Positions 47,099-58,399 are shown, counted from the stretch's first letter. The stretch is 64,000 bases of DNA from Rhipidocladum racemiflorum (GCA_036346355.1 CM070576.1:59877712-59941711), one strand, 5' to 3'. Program-made: numbers and translations. The notes: generated by a model from the letters alone, not told the origin.

Positions 47099-48004
47099 TA
47101 GTCCTGGGAATTGGGCCGGGTTTTAGTGGGCCAGCACGAGCACGGTTCGATTTTAATGGCCGAAGCACGATCCGACACGAAAAAAATTGGGCCGGGCTGG
47201 CACGGCCCGAATGGTGTGCCGGACCGGGTCTAAAAACTAGGCACGATGGGCCACCCGGCACGGCCCGAATTGAAGCACGAACCTGTAATTTGTATTTTTC
47301 AGGGCTTTTTTTTGCTCATGTGAATTTATATTCTACATGAAAGTTGTAGAGAATTTTGAGACGCATCTTTTTTCACATAGACAACTTTTCCATTTGAGCA
47401 ATGTATGAATTTATAAAAAAAAATATTTAGTGCGTTGTGTAGTTTCGGACCGACGCCATATCTCTCGGTAATCTGCATTTTTCATTGTCTTTCTTTGCTC
47501 ATATGAATTTATAATCTACATGAAAGTTGTATATAATTTCGAGATGCATCTTTTTCATGTAGACAACTTTATCATTTGAGCAACGTATGAATTTATAAAA
47601 AATATTTAGTGCGCTGTGTAGTTTCGGACCGACGCCACATCTCTCGGTAATCTGCATTTTTCAGGGTCTTCCTTTGCTCATATGAATTTATATTCTACAT
47701 GAAAGTTGTAGATAATTTCTAGACACATCTTTTTCATGTAGACAACTTTTTCATTTGAGCAACGTATGAATTTATAAAAAAAATATTTAATGTGTTGTAT
47801 TCTTTCTCGTGCCGTGCTCGGGTCGGCTCGGCCCGACAACAGCCCGGCGTGTCTTTGGACCGTGCCGGACCTTGATTTTTGCCGTCCGTGCTGGCTCGGC
47901 ACGACATGAAGAAATGACCGGGCCATCTTGACCCGCTTCCTATAGGTCCGAAGCACAACGGGCTCGGGCCATGCCGGCCCGGCACGGCCTAAGTCCCACC
48001 ACTA
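47099..48004. mobile_element. Non-autonomous hAT element (906 bp)
   Basis: The ends read TAGTCCTGGGAATTGGGCCG at the left and, on the opposite strand, TAGTGGTGGGACTTAGGCCG at the right (16 of 20 match). It is flanked by the perfect 8-bp duplication GTCCCTAA (47091-47098 and 48005-48012), the hAT signature. GC-rich 'gggcc/ggcacg' subterminal arrays surround three internal repeats of about 183 bp. No transposase. Confidence 0.85.
47300..47800. repeat. Three internal repeats (about 183 bp) of the hAT element
   Basis: Copies beginning near 47300, 47487 and 47668 share 'gctcatatgaattta', 'ctacatgaaagttgta', 'agacaactttttcatttgag' and 'gtatgaatttataaaa'. Copies 1 and 2 end with 'ggaccgacgcca...tctctcggtaatctgc'. 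Confidence 0.85.
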
Positions 48005-48360
48005 GTCCCTAACAGTCTGCGAAGTAGCCAGTCATGGTATATACGGAGTGCCAATTGGTTCGTACTGTGATCGCGGGGACGCTTGCATGCTATCGTTGAC
48101 TCTGTTCTAATGGAAGCATCGTTCATTTTCGCGACTCTGCGAGGCTCTCTGATCTTCTTGGCTTGGTGCTGCTCGTCTCGCCGGATTATACTCTGCCTCT
48201 TCGATTTGTGCAGGCTTGATTACAGACTTTACAGTTGCCCGTATATGGATCTTCTTTGGTTCATATATTATTTGATTCATACGGTATACGAATAACATCT
48301 ATACATATAAAATAACTAGCACAGTGGCCTATACGGCTAGATTTCCCTTAAAGTTTTACT

Positions 48361-48440
48361 ATGTATAGGAGAAGCGGGACTCGAACCCGCAATCTCGTGA
48401 CTCCAACATCACCCTTCTAACCCACCCACCCACCATCGCG
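48361..48440 (-). repeat. tRNA-related sequence, probable SINE piece
   Basis: On the minus strand GCGGGTTCGAGTCCCGC forms a perfect T-arm with a pol III B box, after 'gagtcacgagatt'. No proper acceptor stem or D arm can be drawn, so this is not called as a tRNA gene. Confidence 0.4.
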
Positions 48441-48489
48441 TACTGATATACATAGAATATGCATTCCTTTTGAACTTTCTTGAAACAAA

Positions 48490-48725
48490 GCATCAGTACC
48501 GGTTTGTGTTACCAACCGGTATTGATGGCCCGTGCCTTCAGTACCGGTTCGTATCACGAACCGATACTAATGTAAGGGCATCAATACCAGTTCGTGTTAC
48601 CAACCGGTACTGAAAGCCCACTACAACCCTGTAGCTAATGAGTCGGTATTGATGTCACTATCAGTACCGGTTCACATCCAATCGGTAATGATGTATCGGT
48701 AGTAAAGCCTAGTTTTTTAGTAGTG
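48490..48725 (-). mobile_element. CACTA-type miniature element, one end
   Basis: The right end read on the minus strand is CACTACTAAAAAACTAGGC, a CACTA terminus, followed by many direct and inverted 'accggt' subterminal motifs. The opposite terminus is not recognisable. Confidence 0.6.
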
Positions 48726-48977
48726 TTTATAATATCAAATGACATAATTTATATGTTTGAAAATATATTAACGTATTTTGTATGCTATTTAGATTTTTAG
48801 GACATCATAAAATATTAGAAATGACAATAGAAGCTTGAAAGAAAATTCAACTTGGTAATGTAATTGAAGTATAATGTTTTATGAAGAAAATTATTCAGTA
48901 TAATAAAACATAGCAACTCTTCATATTGCACAGATCATGTAGCTATATATCACTATTCTTTCTCCATCAATAACTCT

Positions 48978-48980
<3 letters not shown>

Positions 48981-49044
<64 letters not shown>
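48981..49044. repeat. (TA)n microsatellite
   Basis: About 32 TA units, followed by two 'cagcacatgta' repeats. Confidence 0.95.
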
Positions 49045-49047
<3 letters not shown>

Positions 49048-49619
49048 CACATGTATACACTGATGCACATGTATACACTGATGTATATATATGTATATAT
49101 ATATACAGCACATGTACCTCTATTTAATTTCAAGCACTAATTATTTTATATGGTATTAGAGTACATTACTCACGTATACACTGATGCATTATGGGTGACT
49201 TACTTTGAATTTATTTTCCTGACACGCTGGCTACCCCACGGAATCATGTGTCTTCTATCTCTTTTTGATCACCCCAAACTTTCTGCTTCAACCTCTAATA
49301 GCAATGCCAATTCTTGATCGATCAAATGTTGCAACATCAACATGTATATATGTACAATTGTCGCTTATCCCTACTGGGGATACCTATCACGCTCTCACCA
49401 GTAGCCCCAATCCTATTCCATACAATAGCGGCGCCATCGCTACTATGAACTTTTTGCTCCTTATTTCGATTCATACGAATTCATATGTGTATATACACAT
49501 ACATGATGTTATAGATGCTTGATTTCTGCTTAACCTATGTTAGTCGCTTCTCTTATTCGACGTTGGCCAACTCAACAATGTTGCTTCTTCACTAATTCAA
49601 TGGGTCTATATCGTTTGTA

Positions 49620-50510
49620 TTCAGTTTTTTTGTTGTATTTGATATTTTCTCTTTCTTTAATTCGTACAAAAATCAAATTGCTATTTTTATTCCGAATTTT
49701 AATTTTTTTAGTTTAGAGTTTGTATAAAATTCAACTACTAATTTTTATTTATTTAATTTTTATTACAAATTTCAGTTTTATATTGACGTTCGTATGGAAA
49801 TCAAATTACTAATTTTCTATTAGATTCTAATTACCCTTTGATTTTTATTACAAATTTTCATGTTGTTGGATTATGAATGACATCGAGTTTTTTATATATA
49901 GTTTTAGGTTGGAATTGTATACAAATCTAATTTGTATTTTTATTTCATTTTTATTTTGAATTTAATCTTTTTAAGTATTTTACTATAGAGTTCGTATGGA
50001 AATTAATTGCTAATTTTATTTAATTTTTTATTTTAAATTTTAGTTCTATGTTGAAATTCATATACAAATCTAATTAATAATTTTTAATTATTATTTTTAC
50101 AAATGTCATTTTTTATGTTCATATGAAAATCAAATTTCAAAATTTTTTATTTTTCTATGAAATTTATTTTTTCATTGTACTTGACTTGGACTCTTTCTTT
50201 TAATCATATAGAAATCAAATTACTAATTTTTTACTTTGCATTCCAAATTTAAGTTTTTTAGGTCTGAATTCGTATACAAATCTAACTACTAATTTTCATT
50301 CCGAGTTTAGTTTTATTTTGATCTTCATATGAAAATCAGATTACTAATTATCTTTTATTTTTTATTCCAAATTTGTTTTTTATCGTATTTTACATGGACG
50401 TTTTCTTTTAATCGTATGGAAATCAAATTTCTAATTTTAATTTTTTTCCCTAAATTTGAGTTATTTTTGTATTGTAAAGGACACAAACTCTTTTTTTTTA
50501 ATATAGACCG
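49620..50510. repeat. Degenerate AT-rich tandem repeat
   Basis: Roughly ten diverged units of 80-95 bp built on 'gttcgtatgaaaatcaaatt' + 'actaatttttat' + 'ttccaaatttcag'. No coding potential. The region looks like ageing satellite-type or transposon-internal DNA. Confidence 0.5.
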
Positions 50511-51576
50511 TTATAATATGGACCCACCATGATCAACGATGTAGATCTTTTCTTGTTTTTCTTCGATTAATGTGAAAATTTCTAGCTTTAAGAGTGAACT
50601 TGATAGCTTCTTTTGCCTCTACTTTAATATTATAACGTATATCTACCTGGAATTAAATGAGTTGATTTGTATTTTATATTCTATGTTTTATATATCACCA
50701 TGAGTTGTATGCTTGCGACAATACGAACAATTTTTTTGCGTATCGCTAATTTGAGGTTACCCTTACCAATTCTTTGATGAGGAAATCTTTATGTATTGCC
50801 ACATAACGTCCATCTTTTCACTCTACCTTCTCTTCCCCTTTCCCGCTCACTCCTTCTCATCGAATACAAAAAGTTTCGATTTGAAACTTTCATATGAATT
50901 CAATTAAAAACTTTTAATTTAGACTTTAAAGAAAGAAAGGAGGAACCACCACATGGTTTCTCACCAAAGATTTGTAATTCCAAAAAATTTTAATTCTAAT
51001 TGTCCAGGTGTAATTCATGGTGGGGAATATAGTCAACTGAGGTGTCGAAAATGCTTTTATGTAGTTGTGTTGTGCGGTGCTGTGCATGTATGCATGGTGT
51101 TTCAGGCCGACTTGGGCAGTGAAGTTGCGCCTACCTAGGTTGACCTAGGGTCATTCCTTGGTGGAGATTAGTCCACTCTGCTCCTAACAAGCAACACCAT
51201 AAGAAAGTGGATGGCATCTTAATGTATGTCATGTGAAATCTTTCGAAAGAAAAGAATAACATGATCATTAGTAGCTTTTATTGATCGGTGCAGGTGGTAG
51301 CTAACAGCATTGTTCAAGATGTTCAAAAAAAAAAACTTTCACAGTGGAGTAAGATGGTTCAAGTTCTGGTGGACAGGGACCGCCTTTACACTGACCCTTC
51401 AGCCCAGTCCCTTAAGCAAGCAATTAAATGGCTTACTTGTTGGCTGCTAATTGCTATTTGTTGTACCTACCTGCTCGGCTACTCCTGTATCGTTCTGTGT
51501 TACCATTCTTTCTGTAGCTTTCTAACCGGCTCTGTGTTCTAGTCGCTGGTTGATTTTAATCTCTCTAGATCTCATT
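50510..51576. other. Intergenic; possible retroposon tail
   Basis: Nothing recognised to about 51290. From 51290 to 51540 an open frame (SQWSKMVQVLVDRDRLYTD...) precedes a sequence ending in an A-rich tail, reminiscent of a LINE 3' end but without a diagnostic domain. Confidence 0.3.
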
Positions 51577-52066
51577 ACCAAGGGTGTTAATTTGTGCCTT
51601 AACTTTTGCTACCCTTTCTTAATATATATGGCAGAACTCATGCTATTTCTTTCAAAAAAAAGTTGTGCACAGTTTTGCCCCACGCCATACAGTGAGACGG
51701 CAGGCGCGCGACAAAGTCCTCCCCTTTCATGGTTTGTTGTCCTTCTGAACGCCATGTGAGACGCGAATCCGTGCATGATGCCCTGCACGGCTACACACGC
51801 CGAGTGGGACTGGGACTGGAGAGCACTGGGCCACGAGAGGTGGTAACTTCAGCATCGTCCTCCAACGAAGCTGAAGGTCGCGTCGATGATCAGTTGCATG
51901 CATGCATGTATGAGTACGACATGCCTTGATCAGAATCGACAATGGAGCTCGTAAAATATGCATGAGGATTTGGTGTCCTCAGCTCTGTCTTGTCATGTGG
52001 ACCGTAGATATATATGGCTTTCACACTAGAGGTGTTGTTTCATGGAGCTAGCTAACCTTTTTTGGC
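51577..52066. repeat. Direct duplication, copy 1 (about 490 bp)
   Basis: Starts 'accaagggtgttaatttgtg' and runs to 'ctagctaacc'. A second copy with about 90% similarity lies 709 bp downstream (52286-52785). Confidence 0.8.
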
Positions 52067-52285
52067 CTACTCTAGCTTGCACTGAACTTCCCTGAATCGA
52101 GCTTACTTGAGCTTGTTATCAGGTTTACCGAGCTTACTTAAGCTTACCGAGCTTATTCAATTTTATCACGCTTACCGAGCTTACTCGAGCTGAGCTCAAG
52201 CATGGATCAAGGCCGAAACCCCAACTCGAAATCTGCTCGAGCCTAAGAGTCTAAACTTGCTTGAGCTCGGCTCATTTATAGCCCT
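52067..52285. repeat. Spacer rich in 'gagctt' motifs
   Basis: Repeated 'ccgagcttactcgagct' units between the two direct duplicates, probably a decayed transposon. Confidence 0.45.
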
Positions 52286-52785
52286 ACCAAGGGTGTTAAT
52301 TTGTGTATGTAACTTTTGCTACCCATTCTTAATGTATGCCGTAGAACTCATGCCGTTTCTTTCAAGAAAAAAAAAGTTGTGCCCATTTTCGGCTTGCGCC
52401 ATACAGTGAGACGATCGGTGCGCGGCAGCGTCCTCCCCTTCCATGGTTTATTGTCCTTCTGAACGCCATGTGATACACGAATCCATGCATGATGCCCTGC
52501 ACAGCCGTACGCACTGACTGGGACTGGGACTGGGACTGGAGAGCACTGGGCCACGAGAGGCGATAACTTCAGCGTCAGCCTCCAACGAAGCCGAAGGTTG
52601 TGTCAATGATCAGTTGCATGCATGCATGTACGAGTACGACATGCCTTGGTCGGAATCGACAATGGAGCTCATAAAACATGCATGAGTATTCAGCGTCCTC
52701 AGCTCCGTCTTATCACGTGGATCGTGGATATATATGGCTTTCACGCTGGAGGTGTTGTTTCATGGAGCTAGCGAACCTTTTTGGC
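52286..52785. repeat. Direct duplication, copy 2
   Basis: Homologous to 51577-52066 throughout, including the A-rich run, 'gaacgccatgtga', 'ggactgggactggagagcac' and 'atatatggctttcac'. Confidence 0.8.
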
Positions 52786-52789
52786 CTAG

Positions 52790-54093
52790 CCGTGGCTTCA
52801 AGAAGCTCATTTAGCGTGGCTTTAGCTTAGAAGCCCTAACTAACCATCTCCATTCTACCCCTACTCCAGTATATCTATCAACAGAAAGAAGGATCAAAGC
52901 CTATTTAGGAATCTACACATGGAGTCCCTTCTCAGTCTTGGCTTCAGCTTATAAAGCCCATACATAGCTACGCAAACAATCTGATCGATCTTACGACAAT
53001 TTGACAATTGTAATTTTATATAGTGGTATTAAAAAAATCATAATTTGCATCCTTAATAATAAGTGATCGTGTTCATAAACTTAACTAGAGTTGGATGGAG
53101 CCAGGCCTTACAACGGACATAAAACAACTAGCTTTTTAGATATTCATTCACATCACCCAAGGCTAGCTTAATGTTGCCTAGTCTTGTTGGGTCAACCTTG
53201 CCCAAGCCCAACGTAAGCCCTATATAACCCAAGTCCAATCCAAACCAAGCACACCCAAGGTTGAGTTGAAAAGAATATGGAAAAGGCCAGAAAATGGTAT
53301 ACTGGCACTTCCCAATCAACAACATAGCTCGTAACCATTCGATCATGTATATCCAATAGTTATGAAGCCTTACCCCATTCAACTCATGTATGTTTCTTAT
53401 CCAACCAACTCATCCACATTCATACCATTCCTCTCCCCCCCCTCTCCCCCCTCTCAATGCTTCTCCATCCGCAGCAGCAAGTGAACCAACAACTCAACAG
53501 TGGTAGCAGCAACAAGCAGGAAGGACTTGTAGTGGTGACATGCCTTATCCATATCTCTCTCTCCTTATGCCATGGATTTGTGAGCAACGATGGCCTGCGT
53601 ACAAGAGTTGTGAGCGGGCATCACGTATGGGTGTGAGATGGGGACGATGAACACGAGAAGGGCATGTCGATAGTAGGACCAAGCACGGGAGGCCAAACCC
53701 GTGTGAGGGGCTACGGGCTTGTGTCGAGCGTGGGAGGCAGTGGGAGATCACGAGCTCACACCGAGCTCGGCTACAGTAGCAAGTACAAATCCCCTGCTCT
53801 ACGGTGGAGGAGGGGTCGAGACCTCACCAGCGCACTCCCTTGTCGACTCTCCTCTACCCCTTGGCTTCAGATGGACAGATTCGGGACAACACAGCTCGGT
53901 GCCTCAACAACGTGGCACAAAGCTCGGGCTAGAGCTAGGGAAGAGAGATGGATGCACGATGCGGAGCTTGAGCACGCATTTGACGTCAGTGGTAGTCCGG
54001 ATGGAGCCAGAGAAAAGGGTGCATTGACGACAAATGGCGTCGAGTGGTTCCGCGATAGCCTATTAGTGCCGCCAAAGCGACAAACTTTGGTTG
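52790..54093. other. Intergenic, nothing recognised
   Basis: A frame at 53664-54122 runs into the solo LTR and has no domain, so no gene is called. Confidence 0.4.
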
Positions 54094-54098
54094 AAACT

Positions 54099-54705
54099 TG
54101 TTGGGGATTGAAAATTCACTAAAAATGACCATTTTACCCCCAGGGGTCCACGAACATCGACCACACGGTCCCCCACGGAGGAAGCTTGGGAAACTTGCCC
54201 GAGCGGCCAAGGCGTCCGAGCTTGCATGCTCGGGGACTCGCCCGCGACCATGCAAAGGACCACGCTCGTGTGTACTACGCAGATGGTCGGGGACTTGGTC
54301 AAACCATTAGAAAGGAAGGTGGCAACCAATCTGCCAGAGATCAAGGGAAGGCGCGCCCGAAATTCAAATAACGCGCGGATCAAGGGCGCCGGATCGTGGG
54401 CGCTACGGTTATGGAAGCACGGCGTAAATCTAGGGGGTTGTTACCTTCTATGTATCTTCAGCTTCTGTATCTAACCCCCCCAAGAGCATATGCAAAGGGG
54501 GCACACTTTTACCGATTATAGACACAATATACTGGAGTAGGGCTGTTATCTCGGCGGTGAGAGGCTCGAACCAGGATAAAACACCATGCGTCTTTCTCCC
54601 GAACTCGCGTTGCTCGGACGAACACCCCAGCCCGCACGAAGGGGCCCTGTTGATCCCTCGTTCAACAAGTAAGCTCGGCGGGAGCCTGTTCTCCAATCGT
54701 CGACA
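54099..54705. mobile_element. Solo LTR (607 bp)
   Basis: Begins TGTTGGGGATTG and ends CGTCGACA. It is flanked by the perfect 5-bp duplication AAACT (54094-54098 and 54706-54710). There is no internal region, so it is the product of recombination between two LTRs. The terminus style fits grass LTR elements; family not fixed. Confidence 0.75.
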
Positions 54706-54710
54706 AAACT

Positions 54711-55185
54711 TTTCAAAACCTATTTGAAATTTTTGGTTGAATCTTGATGAAATTGTTGAAACTTTTGGTTCAAACTATATAAACATAAAACTTGAGTTTA
54801 GGAATCTAATCTCGTTGAAACTTTGATTTGGAATCTTCTAAAATGCACGAAACTCATTGAAACATAAAATTTTTAAACATTGTATTGTAACTTACAAACC
54901 TGAGTGAAACTTACTACTATACCGCAACATATTGTTCTCTTGTCACTCAGAAAGAATATATCATAAAAACATTAAACTTGAAAAATACAAAGTCACCGCT
55001 ACCGGTTGTATATATGGAACAGGGTTTGAAAGTGGGAACTTGTGCCCGAGTTTGATATACGTGTAAGTTGCATGATTAACATGTTAGTCATACACATAAA
55101 TATATAATTGTCACTTTGAGAAGATTTGTATTGGTCACTCTCCAACCTCGTTTGAGCAAAATGGTAAAATCTTTGTTTTTCAACA
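54711..55185. other. AT-rich intergenic
   Basis: 'gaaactttggttg'-type repeats continue from the left side of the solo LTR. No gene. Confidence 0.4.
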
Positions 55186-55565
55186 ATGAACTGTTATTGG
55201 ACATGTTTCATTAGCAAATATTAATTGCAAAATACAAATATAACAATCATGCCAATTTGTCGATAAGTCATTAATAATTTCCATATACTTTTGTGAATTA
55301 GGTGGGTGGAGTTAACAACGAACTGTCCGTGAAACATATTTCATCAGCAAATGTTTATCGCAAAGTACAAATACGACAGTCATGCTAGTTTGTTGACAAG
55401 TCATTTGCATATACTTTTACATGTTTGGTGGGTGGTGTCAACAACGAACTGTCCATGGACATGTTTCATCAGCAAATGTTAATCCCAAAAATACAGATAT
55501 GACCCGTCATACCAATTTGTCGACAAGTCATTTATGTGTACGTTTGTGAAACATGTGGGTGGAGC
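55186..55565. repeat. Tandem repeat, three units of about 125 bp
   Basis: Each unit carries 'aacgaactgtcc', 'acatgtttcatcagcaaatg', 'acaaatacgacagtcat' and 'gacaagtcattt', ending in 'ggtgggtgga'. Confidence 0.75.
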
Positions 55566-55783
55566 ATGTGTAAATAAACATAAAGATACACACATATAAA
55601 ATTCCAGACAGAACTTTTGAGACAAACTAAGAGGATATCTTAAATCCAATTAACTAAAGATCTGGTTCAACAAACTCTATATTCAAGAATAATGTGATAT
55701 ACTACTCCTTTTGTTCCAAATACACGTCATTCTAGTTTTCAAATTTTGTATCCAAATACATGTTATTCTATAATTTCGAGATA

Positions 55784-56041
55784 CTCCCTCCGGTTCACAA
55801 AAACTTGTCGGTTTTAGATAAATGCAGTCAAACTTTTGAAACTTTAGCTAGTGATATCTTTTTTAAATATTTAGATTGGATGCTTGAAAATTATATGTGT
55901 AGATTTGTCCTGAAACGTATTTTTATAATATTATAATTTTATTAGATTTTTAAATATGTTGCAACAGAAATTAGTGGTCAAAGTTGAGTTTCGGGAGCCA
56001 TGCCGATGTCCAAAATGACTACTATTTGTGACCGGAGGGAC
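55784..56041 (+). mobile_element. Stowaway MITE, complete (258 bp)
   Basis: Termini CTCCCTCCGGTTCACAAA and TTTGTGACCGGAGGGAC are inverted repeats, flanked by TA (55782-55783, 56042-56043). Related truncated copies lie at 30440 and 34960. Confidence 0.85.
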
Positions 56042-56120
56042 TAACTTTTAACTGTTTTTTTCTTTGCATACTCCTACCATTCATTATTCCTAATGCTATT
56101 TATTGCTGTGGAATATAGTA

Positions 56121-56712
56121 TTCCCTCTGTTTACTTTTGTAAGGCTTATTTTTTGAATAGTCTTGTTCACAAATATAAGGTTTGCATGTAGCTTTAATGA
56201 GGCGTTTCCTTTTATACCCCTATTTATTCTCTCTCAACCATATGCATTTATCTATGACCACCCACACAAAGTATATTTTTCATCTTCCAAGATAATTAAG
56301 TAGGGGCATCTAAGCCATTTTCTTTTATACTTTTCTCAATTTCAAAGCAACATTAATTCTTATACAAAGTCAAAATACGCCTTAGGACAGTCCCAATGGG
56401 CCACGTAGGGGATGTTGAAGCAGTGTCTATACTGTGCCACATAGGTAAAAAGATGATATAAACGGTCATTAAAAGAAGAAAGAGAAGAAAATGGTGTCTC
56501 ATGCAATAAAACGCTTTTTGTATTTGACCAAAAAGAATAGACATACTGGTGGCATAGAACATGCATAATTAATGTCTTTAGATTACTAAAACATACACAC
56601 TACCTATTAGAAATTTGCTATGGATATCACTAATAAATGCTCTCCCTCCTCTCAAGACATTACTATAGACATCATCTATTAGGACTGCCCTTATAAAAGT
56701 AAACGGAGAGAG
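56121..56712. mobile_element. Stowaway-type MITE containing a Tourist MITE
   Basis: The left end TTCCCTCTGTTTACTTTTGT pairs with the right end 'aaaagtaaacggagagag', with TA on both sides (56119-56120, 56713-56714). It is interrupted at 56385-56690 by another element. Without it the element is about 283 bp. Confidence 0.75.
56385..56690. mobile_element. Tourist-like MITE (306 bp)
   Basis: Inverted ends GGACAGTCCCAATGG and, on the other strand, GGGCAGTCCTAATAG, flanked by the 3-bp duplication TTA (56382-56384, 56691-56693), the PIF/Harbinger signature. Inserted in the Stowaway-type MITE. Confidence 0.8.
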
Positions 56713-56879
56713 TAACACACCATTCAAAAATAATAAATGAGCCAATAAAGAAGGATGATTATCATTTCTATACATATCTTGGATAAAACGTAAAATCATA
56801 AAACATCTTCTATTATGGAACAATTTGTGGTTAGAGCGCCTCATTGCTATACACAATGCCATAAATCCAACTAGGCAGG

Positions 56880-57345
56880 GTTACGCGCTATGCTACGCTG
56901 TGCAAAATTTGGTCTGATGATTATCTCTAAAAAAGGTATGAGAACTAAAACGTATTTTAAGTTTTTTCTCCGTTTTTTTTTAAATATGCTAGCTAGGAGT
57001 CATTCAAAAATTTGCAGCACCATGTGTCCTCTTTATGCAGGCCCAAATTTGGTCAGATGGTTACATTTTTTAAAAAAAATGAGTTGCTAGGAGTCATCGT
57101 CGAATCTGCGAACTCACATGCATCTTTTTTGCAAAAAAACGTGTATAGACCTAAATGTAATTTAAAAAAAATGGGTTGCTAGAAGCCATCGCCGAATTTG
57201 CAAAACTGTAAGGACCTTTCTGTAAAAAAAACTGGGGGATCTGAACATAATTTTAATTTTGTCAAGGTCTTTTTTTCAAAATAACTTAAGGAAGGATTAC
57301 ACGTAATTTAATTTTTTTCAAATAGTTTTTTTGGGAAAAGAATGA
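56880..57345. repeat. Degenerate repeats upstream of third DREB gene
   Basis: Three loose copies of 'gttgctaggagtcatcg...gaatttgc' with A-runs (about 56980-57230). No gene. Confidence 0.45.
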
Positions 57346-57702
57346 CGTGGAAGCCTGGGAGCTCGGCATTCCTTCGAGGCTTAATAGAGTTAGTATTCAC
57401 ACTTACCGAGCAGGACTGAATTCAACGAATTTTACATTCAAAGGATTACATACATTAGCAGTTTTAGCACTTCATCGATAGAATGCCTTGAATAGATCGG
57501 GTTTAATGGAAGTCTCAAAGAAAATTAATTCCAGCTGTGCGTAAAACGTGCTGTGCTAAGCTGTAACCATTTTAAAGAGGGAGAAAAAGGAAAAAAAGAA
57601 AAAAGAAAGGAAAGAAGACCAACTGGGTCCCGAAAATACGGTAAGATCCTCCTCCCATCCTATGTTTTTTCCAACCCGTGCCACGTCGCCCCTGCGGCAC
57701 AC

Positions 57703-57710
57703 CATAAAAC
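57703..57710 (+). promoter_or_regulatory. TATA-like box of third DREB gene
   Basis: CATAAAAC, 73 bp before the chosen ATG at 57776. It lies downstream of the in-frame ATG at 57662, which argues that the latter is not in the mRNA. Confidence 0.45.
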
Positions 57711-57775
57711 CCCCCTCTGATCCTTCCACCTCCACTCCCCTTCCAACCTACTACTCCACCACCACCACCGCAGCC

Positions 57776-58399
57776 ATGGGCGACACCCACGAGCCCGCAT
57801 CCCCGACCTCCCCCACCGCCACATCCTCCTCCTCGTCATCGTCGTCCTCCTCCGTTGCCGCGAAGAAGCGGCCGCGCAAGGACGGCCGGCACCCGACGTA
57901 CCGCGGCGTGCGCATGCGGAGCTGGGGGAAGTGGGTGTCCGAGATCAGGGAGCCCCGGAAGAAGTCGCGAATCTGGCTCGGCACCTTCGCCACCGCGGAG
58001 ATGGCCGCGCGCGCGCACGACGTGGCCGCGCTCGCCATCAAGGGCCGCGCCGCGCACCTCAACTTCCCGGACCTCGCGCACCTGCTCCCCCGCCCCGCCA
58101 GCGCCGCGCGCAAGGACGTCCAGGAGGCCGCCGCCTCCGCCGCCGCCGCCTTCCCATCCGGAGCTAATGCCAAGAGCCCCGACAGCAGCTCCGACGCCAG
58201 CGCCGCCTCGCCGCAACCGCCTCCGCCGCATGCTGAGCCGGACCCGGACGACGCGCTGTTCGACCTCCCCGACCTGCTCCTGGACCTGAGATACGAGTCG
58301 TCCTCGGGTCTCGCGTGCGGCTCATCGTGGGCCGTCGACGATGACGTGGCCGGCGGCGGCGCGTTCCGCCTGGAGGAGCCGCTGCTGTGGGAGTACTGA
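57776..58399 (+). CDS. DREB-type AP2/ERF transcription factor 3 (207 aa)
   Basis: Intronless DREB A-4 type gene and the shortest of the three. Start at 57776 in GCCATGG context; the frame also has an ATG at 57662, but this precedes the likely TATA box and adds a low-complexity stretch. A Ser run at 17-26 leads to KKRPRKD (nuclear-signal-like, 30-36), then the AP2 domain at about 42-98 (YRGVRMRSWGKWVSEIREP ... AAHLNFP), with the DREB-type Val and Glu, LPRPAS at 104-109, an Ala-rich helix, FDLPDLLLDLRYE and a terminal LLWEY. It shares FATAEMA and LAIKG with gene 1 (FPTAEMA), and MRSW and the C-terminal WE with gene 2. Expected to bind DRE/CRT-type promoter elements in the nucleus. Confidence 0.93.
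   Translation: MGDTHEPASPTSPTATSSSSSSSSSSVAAKKRPRKDGRHPTYRGVRMRSWGKWVSEIREPRKKSRIWLGTFATAEMAARAHDVAALAIKGRAAHLNFPDLAHLLPRPASAARKDVQEAAASAAAAFPSGANAKSPDSSSDASAASPQPPPPHAEPDPDDALFDLPDLLLDLRYESSSGLACGSSWAVDDDVAGGGAFRLEEPLLWEY

Larger units (their letters stand above)
55705..56830. mobile_element. Outer MITE (relative of 28428-28687), invaded twice
   Basis: Begins CTCCTTTTGTTCC after TA. Its pieces at 55705-55783, 56042-56120 and 56713-56830 align in order with the uninterrupted MITE at 28428-28687. The right end is approximate. Two Stowaway-type MITEs are inserted in it. Confidence 0.5.

Noticed and set aside
48361..48440. tRNA gene on the minus strand
   Set aside because: Only the T-arm and a weak anticodon-like stem form; acceptor and D arms fail, so a SINE remnant is more likely.
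53664..54122. 152-residue plus-strand frame
   Set aside because: Its end lies inside the solo LTR and the composition is that of random GC-rich DNA; no domain.
57662..57775. Upstream ATG extending DREB gene 3 by 38 residues
   Set aside because: It lies before the TATA-like box and adds a sequence unlike the sister proteins.
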